This document shows, piece after piece, positions 58,650-64,000 of a stretch of DNA of 64,000 nucleotides. The notes under the pieces were generated by a model. It was not told the origin of the DNA, did no database searches, and was given only the letters and a program-made list of their open reading frames with translations. Within the stretch, counting starts at the first letter, position 1. Every line of letters begins with the position of its first letter. The position numbers and the translations under genes were made by a program. This DNA is from a bacterium (GTDB lineage: Bacteria > Myxococcota_A > Bradymonadia > UBA7976 > UBA1532). The stretch lies in assembly GCA_030427205.1 (NCBI GenBank), contig JAUHXC010000042.1, positions 30,752-94,751 on the forward strand. The letters run 5' to 3'.

Positions 58650-61007
58650 TTAGGCTCCTCTCCTGTGAACTACCCGATCGGCTGGTACGTCGTGGGGATT
58701 GAGCGTCGTATATGCGTACCTCCGCATGCCACCTGTGATGAGTTCGTCGATGATCTCCTGCCATGGCATCGATCGGTTGACCTGGAATACAACCCCGCTC
58801 GCACGTCGGATCGCCGACAGTGGATACACCCGAACGATCCCCTCTGCAGGGTCGCTGATCAGCATGTTGTTGTCGGCGATGGTCCGGGTCACGAGTTCGG
58901 CCGGTGCCGTGTCATCGTCCAGGACGTCGTCAAAATCGACGTCTTCGTTGAGCGTAACGGTCACCGGTTCCGGTGCCGGGATTAGCGTCGTGGGTTCAGC
59001 CGCAAGCGCCAGAATCCGCTCCCTCTGTGCCGGATCCCGGATTGGATGCGTCGCCACGAACCCCCGCAAACCCGCTGCAGGATCGTGCGTCTGAGCCTGT
59101 TTCAACACGCCCTCGGCGTTCCATAGAGCAGCGGCCTCACGAATAGGACGGGCCCGATCGTGGGCAACCCGCCATTGTGTTTTGTTCGCTGCCCTAAACA
59201 ATGTTTGCGGGTCCAAATTCAGCGTATGCGACGACGTTATTGAGTTTTTCGGCACCTCGTAGGTTTTCGTAGCGTCGGGGCTGATCATCTCAACACCCTC
59301 GGGATCTGGCCTCTCAACCGGAACCAGGATCCGGGAGATCTGATCCGTCAGCAGATCTGACAGGTCAGTGACCCGCTTCGCCAACGGACCCCATTTCCTG
59401 GACCGTTTTAGGTCCGTTGTTGCAACGACAACCGTTACAAAACCGTCTGAGAACGCTGCAAACCCATGTGCGTTAATTTCTTCTACTCCCCCTACTATAT
59501 TAGACGAATTTGACGCACTTCGCCGAAGTGCGTCCTTCCACGCCCTAAACCGGGAATTCGGGATCTCCCACGTCCAGAGATCCCGGCGGGACATCGCATC
59601 CCCTCGGGTGAGGTTCCGTAGATCGTAGAGGTTCATCGATTCAATCGCAGCGAATTTGAGTGCAACCCGCTGGGACACACAATGCAGGCATGATCGCTTA
59701 CCACAGTCCCGGTGATGGATCCGCCCGGATCGGTCGTCAGTGAGAACCTGATTAAATCCGCAATCCCGGTCGACGAATCCGACAGATCTCAGGTGGCGCC
59801 GGATCGGTCCGATCCAGAATTTCGCCGACGATTCGGCACGCCCGGCGTCCTCTGCTCGCATTTTCCGCAGATCCGCAGCAGACAAGGGCTCAGGCTCAGG
59901 TTCCGGCTCAGGCTCGATCCCGAACTCGGCGTTCATCTCAGCGACAAACTCAGCCTCGTCACGCTCAGTGGCGAGTTTGGCATCGTATGCGGCCACGATC
60001 GGGTCAACCAGGGCGTCAACGATTCCCGGTTTTGGCGGTGGCAGAGCGGGCAAATCCGCATGTACTGCTGAGCCGTCCTGCTGCCCCCACGACGGCCCGT
60101 ACGAGACCGACGCACACCCGGACCTGAGTTCCGGGCGAACGGGGAGCGCAGACCCCATAGCGTCGGCCACAAGCGCCGTCATCAGGTCGACCCTGCTCGG
60201 GTCCGTACACAACACGACGATTTCGTCGTGCACGGTCAAAATCAGCTGAATCGGGAGACCTGCGGATTCGAGGGCCCGGATACGTCCAACGAGATCCCTC
60301 AAACCGTCGGCCTCGACCCCCTGCAGGTAGCAGCCCGGTGCGCCATACAAACGATCCGGGTCGATGCGAACGGTCGTTCCTGCTGGCGTCGTGAGCACGC
60401 CGTTGTTAGCGGTCGCATCGGCAACGATTCGCTCAACGAATCCCATCGCCAGCGGCCATCGCTTCGCCATGGTCTCCGGGAGGCTGTACGCCGCCTCAGG
60501 CAATATCTCCAACCGGGATCGAGAGCCACCGCCGTTGAGCGTCAGCAGGACGGCGGTTTTGACCCGCTTACGGTCGACAGCGGGATCGAGCCCAATCTCA
60601 CTGGCAATTGCGGCGTATGGGTCTCCAGCGGTCAGATCGGCAATCAGCGCCGGGTCGCTGCTGAGATCAGCCAGAATCCGCAGGTGTGATCCAGACCAGT
60701 CGGCGGTGATGACCAACGATCCGGTCTGCCGAACTGCTTGACGCATCCAACCCCGGGGCACACCCTGGAGGTTGGGCTTGGTTGTGTGGATTCTGGAGGT
60801 TGATGGCACCTGTCGATAGGACGGGTGCAATCGGCCATCGTCGCCGACCCGGTGACGCCAGCTGGACCAATCACACGCCTGGAACCGCTTCAAACGGTCG
60901 AGATCGCCTGCGTCGGCCCTCGCTTTGCGTTCGAGTTGGATCGCATGATCCCATACGATGGGATCGAATGGGACGCCTGTGTCTGTTAGGTGAGTGAAAG
61001 CGGACAT
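58650..61007 (-). CDS. Family A DNA polymerase palm domain fused to an unrecognised Cys-rich domain
   Basis: 785 residues, ATG 61007 behind GAGGAGA. Residues ~70-290 are the polA-type polymerase core: TSRIHTTKPNLQGVP, motif A ITADWSGSHLR with D103, motif B around KRVKTAVLLTLNGGG (aromatic replaced by Leu) and motif C LTVHDEIVV. There is no 3'-5' exonuclease domain. An E-P repeat linker (near residue 345) leads to a ~420-residue domain with HHRDCGKRSCLHC. That Cys pattern recalls zinc motifs in replication initiators, but no HUH motif is visible. It is probably the phage replication protein; the C-terminal role is unknown. Confidence 0.85.
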   Translation of the reverse strand: MSAFTHLTDTGVPFDPIVWDHAIQLERKARADAGDLDRLKRFQACDWSSWRHRVGDDGRLHPSYRQVPSTSRIHTTKPNLQGVPRGWMRQAVRQTGSLVITADWSGSHLRILADLSSDPALIADLTAGDPYAAIASEIGLDPAVDRKRVKTAVLLTLNGGGSRSRLEILPEAAYSLPETMAKRWPLAMGFVERIVADATANNGVLTTPAGTTVRIDPDRLYGAPGCYLQGVEADGLRDLVGRIRALESAGLPIQLILTVHDEIVVLCTDPSRVDLMTALVADAMGSALPVRPELRSGCASVSYGPSWGQQDGSAVHADLPALPPPKPGIVDALVDPIVAAYDAKLATERDEAEFVAEMNAEFGIEPEPEPEPEPLSAADLRKMRAEDAGRAESSAKFWIGPIRRHLRSVGFVDRDCGFNQVLTDDRSGRIHHRDCGKRSCLHCVSQRVALKFAAIESMNLYDLRNLTRGDAMSRRDLWTWEIPNSRFRAWKDALRRSASNSSNIVGGVEEINAHGFAAFSDGFVTVVVATTDLKRSRKWGPLAKRVTDLSDLLTDQISRILVPVERPDPEGVEMISPDATKTYEVPKNSITSSHTLNLDPQTLFRAANKTQWRVAHDRARPIREAAALWNAEGVLKQAQTHDPAAGLRGFVATHPIRDPAQRERILALAAEPTTLIPAPEPVTVTLNEDVDFDDVLDDDTAPAELVTRTIADNNMLISDPAEGIVRVYPLSAIRRASGVVFQVNRSMPWQEIIDELITGGMRRYAYTTLNPHDVPADRVVHRRGA

Positions 61008-61094
61008 TGTGTGTCTCCTCTGCAATCTCTCAACCCTCTGTGAAAGGGCGCCCCCGTCGGGTTCACAGCCCGACGGGGGCAATGCAGAGGAGAC
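61008..61094 (-). ncRNA. Structured mRNA leader with complementary hairpin loops that can mask the ribosome-binding site
   Basis: Read on the minus strand: outer arm GTCTCCTCTGCA (61,094-61,083) is exactly complementary to TGCAGAGGAGAC (61,024-61,013), which includes the polymerase ribosome-binding site. Inside are a 12-bp hairpin (GCCCCCGTCGGG stem, loop CTGTGAA at 61,068-61,062) and a 4-bp hairpin CCCT/AGGG with loop TTCACAG (61,044-61,038). The two loops are perfect complements over 7 bases. This predicts a kissing-loop switch that controls translation of the polymerase gene. Confidence 0.75.
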
Positions 61095-61101
61095 TGCGTA
61101 A

Positions 61102-61150
61102 ATAGATTTACCCGGCAGATGGGATCGATCCACCTGCCATCTATATATAG
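61102..61150 (-). promoter_or_regulatory. Candidate promoter/operator for the polymerase transcript
   Basis: An imperfect palindrome, GGCAGATGGGATCGATCCACCTGCC-like at 61,114-61,138 (core GGATCGATCC), lies next to the AT-rich block CTATATATAG at 61,141-61,150. It is just upstream of the structured leader. An operator overlapping a promoter is the simplest reading; the -10 assignment is tentative. Confidence 0.45.
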
Positions 61151-61192
61151 GGACATATAGAGGGATTACCGGACGATGATATGAGACACCGG

Positions 61193-62011
61193 TCAGGCAG
61201 CGATCCCGATCACTGCAGCCAACGGCTCAGCCTGGATCCGCAGTTCGGCCCGGCGCTGAGCAGGACCCGAATAGAGCGGCACGGAAACACACTGGATATC
61301 GAACCCAGCGTAAACCTCACGGATGAGACCGGAATCGTCGTAGCAAAGCAGCCACGGGCAATCCGTGGCCCTGAGGATGTCTCCGAGCCTCCGGTGACCA
61401 TCCTCAGTCATGCCGTGCGAATAGACGCCGGGACCCTGCTCGACGTACGGCGGATCCAAAAATAGGAACCGAACGCCGCCCCGCTGCTGCTCCTGGATGA
61501 CGTCGAGAGCGTCCAGGGCGGTGCATGTGTCCCCAACGACCCGACCCCGGAGCAGTTTGTGAGCGGTTCGGATACGGTCGACGGCGATATCGGCTCGCCA
61601 CGGGCGGTTGTGCCAGGGCTCCCTGGCTTTGTTCCGGTACGAGCGACGCCGGGCAATCAATTCGGCGAAAGCGAGGTCGAGGCCTCGCAGGGAACCCGAC
61701 CGCCGAGCTTTGAAAACCTCCTCAACCGCTGCTCGGTCGTCTCCGGGGAAATTCCAGACCCGATCAATCAGCTGACCGGGCTGCTGGATTGCGGCCGTCC
61801 AGAGAGCCGCAACGGCGGGATCCCGGTCGTTCAGCCTGACCCTCGATGCGAGTCCTCGGGCCAGCATGTTGAGGCTGACGACGCCGCCGCCAACGAAGGG
61901 CTCAACGAAGGTCATGCTGCAGGGAAGCGGGCCGATCCGGTTGAGCAGATCGGCGACACTGCGGCGCTTGCCGCCGGGATACGGAACGAGTCCGCAGATT
62001 TCAGTGGACAT
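61193..62011 (-). CDS. D12-class N6-adenine DNA methyltransferase (Dam-like)
   Basis: 272 residues, ATG 62011. Signature motifs: PYPGGKRR near residue 10 (SAM-related PGGK), FVEPFVGGGVVSLNM (motif I) and FLFLDPPY (motif IV DPPY). Modifies adenine, probably in GATC-type sites by family analogy. The gene lies next to attR and is the first gene of the leftward operon. It could protect phage DNA from host restriction or control regulatory sites. Confidence 0.93.
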   Translation of the reverse strand: MSTEICGLVPYPGGKRRSVADLLNRIGPLPCSMTFVEPFVGGGVVSLNMLARGLASRVRLNDRDPAVAALWTAAIQQPGQLIDRVWNFPGDDRAAVEEVFKARRSGSLRGLDLAFAELIARRRSYRNKAREPWHNRPWRADIAVDRIRTAHKLLRGRVVGDTCTALDALDVIQEQQRGGVRFLFLDPPYVEQGPGVYSHGMTEDGHRRLGDILRATDCPWLLCYDDSGLIREVYAGFDIQCVSVPLYSGPAQRRAELRIQAEPLAAVIGIAA

Positions 62012-62014
62012 TTT

Positions 62015-62045
62015 GTAGGTCCAGCCGTTGATGTGGCGGACCTAC
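62015..62045. promoter_or_regulatory. Inverted repeat upstream of the methylase gene
   Basis: GTAGGTCC (62,015-62,022) and GGACCTAC (62,038-62,045) form perfect 8-bp arms 15 bases apart, just before the methylase start. They could be an operator or an RNA hairpin over the start region. Confidence 0.45.
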
Positions 62046-62155
62046 TCAGCACCTCGGGAAACTTAAGCGCTTACCGTCAGGATTGAGGGGAGAGACGAGA
62101 GGCGGGAGGCGAGAGGTGAACCCCCGGTCAGGCGGCGGCGAGGCTGCCTGCGGCA

Positions 62156-62190
62156 CCGGGTGAGAATTTATCCAGCTCACCTATTGCAAA
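62156..62190. other. Right attachment junction (attR)
   Basis: The phage arm CCAGCTCACCTA (ending about 62,183) is the inverted partner of the attL arm, and host sequence (TTGCAAAGTCGTC, encoding the N-terminal fragment of the split gene) starts at about 62,184. Joining the two phage arms gives an almost symmetric attP centred on a short AT core. Confidence 0.7.
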
Positions 62191-62595
62191 GTCGTCTTCG
62201 TATGGCGCGCTGATGATGGCCCCGAGCCCCTCGGGGAAGTACGCGTCGAGCAGCCGCTGGGCTTCGGCGGCCTTGGCGCCGCCCTCGAACGTCTCGACGC
62301 AGCTGGTGAGGTGCTTGTGGATCGACCGCACGCCGGCGTCGACCCGCTTGTCGGCGGCCGCCGCGCGACCGCCGCCGCGGGCGTCGCGCCGGGCCTGTCG
62401 CCGGCGGCGCAGGTCGATGTAGTGCTCGGCGGCGACGAGCGCGGCGGCGCAGAGGAGAACGATCCGGTCAGCCCCGCGCCGCTGGGCGCGTTTGTGAGCG
62501 CCGCCGACGGCGACGGTGTAGCGGCCGACCGGCAGGCGGCGACGGTTCATATTGCGGGAGAACGCGCCGAGCGCGTCCAAGCTGGCTTCTTGCAT
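62184..62595 (-). pseudogene. N-terminal half of a host gene split by the prophage
   Basis: About 137 codons from ATG 62595 (MQEASLDALGAF), running into attR. Strongly basic first half (RRRRQARRDARGGGR) with HYIDLRRRR, then a helical region ending YFPEGLGAIISAPYEDDFA at the junction. No stop precedes the phage; the frame then reads a few phage codons and stops at 62,128. With the segment at 31,344-31,898 it would give a protein of ~320 residues. No family is recognised. Confidence 0.75.
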
Positions 62596-63167
62596 GGGTA
62601 TTGGCCCTGTGAGCGGTGAATTGCTGCCCCTGATGCTAGCGGCTGAAATGATCGTTTCAAGCACTTTTTTGTGACAGCGCGATCCGGCGCGGCGCCGGGC
62701 GGCGGGCTCGATTCCGTCAAAAGTGGAACACCAGGTCATATCGTGAAATAGACCCTGCGCCTGCGCGGCAGCCCGATGGCCCCGCGGGCTGCGGTCTGGC
62801 GCGGATACGCTCTGCGCGCGCCCCGCCGGCCACCTTTCAGCCTGCGATATGCCCGGTGGGTCTCCCCGAGGCGCGGTGACTACCGCGGAGAAGGCTCGGT
62901 GCCCGAATCTGGGGCACCTCTTTGCCGTGGATTTGCCACTGCCGCGTATTTTCGGGCGGCGACTTGTGCGGGAAGCACCATGGGCGCGGGTCGGGCGGCG
63001 GGCGTCTATCGCGGTGATGACCCGGTCTGCGTATCTGCGGCGGCCGAGTTGTCGCGGATCGACCCGGTGCGCGTAATTCGGGCGTTCGATTAAACGTGCA
63101 ACGACCCGTCGGGCGTCTCCGGCGGGCAGTGAATGAACCAGATGGACGTGCCCGGCGCCCCGCTCGT
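62596..63167. other. Host intergenic region with a candidate operator for the split gene
   Basis: No convincing gene. A near-palindrome TGAAATGATCGTTTCA (62,644-62,659) lies ~50 bases upstream of the split gene's start and may be its promoter/operator. The rest is GC-rich with faint, degenerate traces of the repeat seen further right (CGATATGCCCGGTGGGTC-like words near 62,847). Confidence 0.45.
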
Positions 63168-63800
63168 CGATGGTCTGCCGCGGGATCGACCCGGTGAGCG
63201 GCCGCCGCGTCATAGAGGGGGGGTCCGAGACGCTCGATGGGTCATCGCCGCGTTAGTCGCCGGGCTGCGGATCGCGCACCGGGTATGTCTGGCGGTAGTC
63301 ACCGGCCGCAGATCTGCTCGGTGGGTCCTCGTCGCGTTAGTCGGTGGCCCGCCGGAGCGCTGGGTGAGCGCTCGCCGCGCTACTCGCCGCGCCGCGGATC
63401 GGGCGATGGGCATGTCTGGGGGAAGTCGCCGCCCGCAGATCTGCTCGGTGGGTCGTCGCCGCTCTATTCGCCGCGCCGCGGATCGCGCACCGGGCATGTC
63501 TGGGGGAAGTCGCCGCCCGCAGATCTGCTCGGTGGGTCGTCGTCGCTCTATTCGCCGCGCCGCGGATCGCGCACCGGGTATGTCTGGGGGAAGTCGCCGC
63601 CGCGAGGTCTGCCCGTCGAGTCTTTCCCGGTCTATTCGCCGCGCCGCGGATCGCGCACCGGGCAGGTCTACGGGAAGTCGCTGGCCGCGGATGAGGCTGC
63701 CGGGTCGTCGCCGCGCTATACGCTGCACCGCGGATCGAGACGAGGGTGCTGCGCGCGCTGATCGCTGGCCTGCGGGTCGCCCGCAGGGCATCCCCCGCTC
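63168..63800. repeat. Degenerate 84-bp tandem repeat array
   Basis: The word CTATTCGCCGCGCCGCGG or a close variant starts at 63,380, 63,464, 63,548, 63,632 and 63,716, exactly 84 bases apart. A diverged copy starts near 63,252 and a decayed one near 63,168. Within a unit, CGGATCGCGCACCGGG and GGGGAAGTCGCCGCCCGCAG are shared. Because 84 is a multiple of 3, open frames run through it on both strands; none has a supported start. Confidence 0.75.
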
Positions 63801-64000
63801 TGTTCGCCAGCGCCGGACTCGCTCACGGGGTATGCCCCGCTCTGCTCACCGGCCTGCGCGTCGCTCGCAGGCATTCGGGTGCAGATCCCGATTTCCGAGT
63901 CATGACCCACATCACGCAGCGTCCTGGACTGGCTTGGCTGTGTGAGCCCGCGCCCGCTCGGGTTTCGCTCTCAGCTTGAACCCGTCGGCCTCGAACAGCG
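63801..64000. other. End of window: no gene seen
   Basis: Fading copies of the tandem repeat continue to about 63,880 (GCTCGCAGGCATTCGGGT). The remaining bases show no supported start, ribosome-binding site or protein family. Confidence 0.4.

Larger units (their letters stand above)
31900..62184. mobile_element. Temperate siphovirus-type prophage (about 30.3 kb), serine-integrase type
   Basis: The segment has lower GC and different third-position use from both flanks, a large serine recombinase at one end, and a full head-tail gene set (TerS, TerL, portal, protease, capsid, tail chaperone frameshift, tape measure). It also has replication genes and a D12 methylase. Ends are set by inverted 10-bp copies of TAGGTGAGCT at 31,900-31,909 and its complement at 62,174-62,183, and by the split host gene. 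Nearly all structural genes are on the minus strand with overlapping stops and starts. No large deletion is visible, so it may be functional; a recognisable endolysin is missing. Confidence 0.93.

Noticed and set aside
58650..59950. HUH endonuclease in the C-terminal domain of the polymerase fusion
   Set aside because: No H-x-H pair followed by a catalytic tyrosine helix could be found; only the Cys motif is suggestive.
61050..61080. The GC-rich 12-bp hairpin as a rho-independent terminator
   Set aside because: No T tract follows on either strand, and it lies in the leader directly before a gene with a ribosome-binding site.
31900..62184. Gene transfer agent rather than prophage
   Set aside because: It has an integrase, attachment sites, replication genes and a disrupted host gene, all features of a mobile phage.
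63168..63800. Tandem repeats as a CRISPR array
   Set aside because: Units are contiguous and 84 bp long with no unique spacers, and there are no cas genes.
63133..63945. 270-codon plus-strand and 193-codon minus-strand frames through the tandem repeats
   Set aside because: A repeat period divisible by three makes open frames inevitable; no start or ribosome-binding site is convincing.
1..64000. tRNA genes as attachment sites
   Set aside because: No cloverleaf with a T-loop GTTCGAATC-type motif was recognised at either phage junction; the junctions are within a protein-coding frame.

Overview
The window is high-GC DNA from a Gram-negative bacterium, most likely a member of the Myxococcota (former Deltaproteobacteria). 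The evidence is the set of lipoboxes, the long Cys-repeat 'CGDG...CDDGN' (DUF4215-like) lipoprotein, the CHAT-TPR lipoprotein encoded with an ECF sigma factor, the bacterial alpha-2-macroglobulin and the many PAS/GHKL kinases. No rRNA or tRNA gene was recognised, so the lineage is inferred from gene style only.

Positions 1-31,898 are host chromosome. In order they carry a membrane/TPR protein, a short HTH regulator, a small secreted Cys-rich protein, a very large Cys-repeat lipoprotein, tyrS and alaS, and an Rpn-family nuclease. Two paralogous cytosolic sensor kinases follow, flanking a secreted beta-trefoil-like protein. After them come an S8 subtilase lipoprotein, an ECF sigma / membrane anti-sigma-like / CHAT-TPR lipoprotein operon, a gingipain-like C25 peptidase, a thioester alpha-2-macroglobulin, a GNAT acetyltransferase and a HAMP sensor kinase. 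Positions 15.5-29.1 kb thus read as an envelope protease and protease-inhibitor island.

Positions about 31,900-62,184 are an integrated temperate siphophage of about 30.3 kb, with visibly lower GC and more A/T in third positions. It starts with a large serine recombinase and splits a host gene, whose C-terminal half is at 31,344-31,898 and N-terminal half at 62,184-62,595. The two phage ends are inverted copies of one another, as expected for a serine-integrase attP. The left end has the integrase, regulators and small membrane proteins. One long minus-strand block then runs, in transcription order, from the right: adenine methylase, family A polymerase fusion, zinc-finger protein, small proteins, TerS, a 47-aa lipoprotein, TerL, portal, protease/scaffold, decoration protein, capsid, connector genes, fibre, tail completion, major tail protein, frameshifted tail chaperones, tape measure, tail tip. 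Three small phage proteins carry export signals (two lipoproteins, one periplasmic), so the prophage may alter the host envelope. No endolysin was recognised.

The most interesting points are: (i) a capsid maturation protease whose N-terminus is a 2H phosphoesterase domain with two H-x-T motifs and whose C-terminus contains a nested in-frame scaffold start; (ii) a structured leader before the polymerase gene with two hairpins whose 7-nt loops are perfectly complementary and an outer 12-bp stem that covers the ribosome-binding site; (iii) the palm-only polymerase fused to an unrecognised Cys-rich domain; (iv) a canonical GGGAAAA -1 frameshift site in the tail chaperone pair; and (v) a cluster of GGTAAC palindromes upstream of the late genes.

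Positions 62,596-64,000 are host DNA without a convincing gene and include a degenerate 84-bp tandem repeat array.
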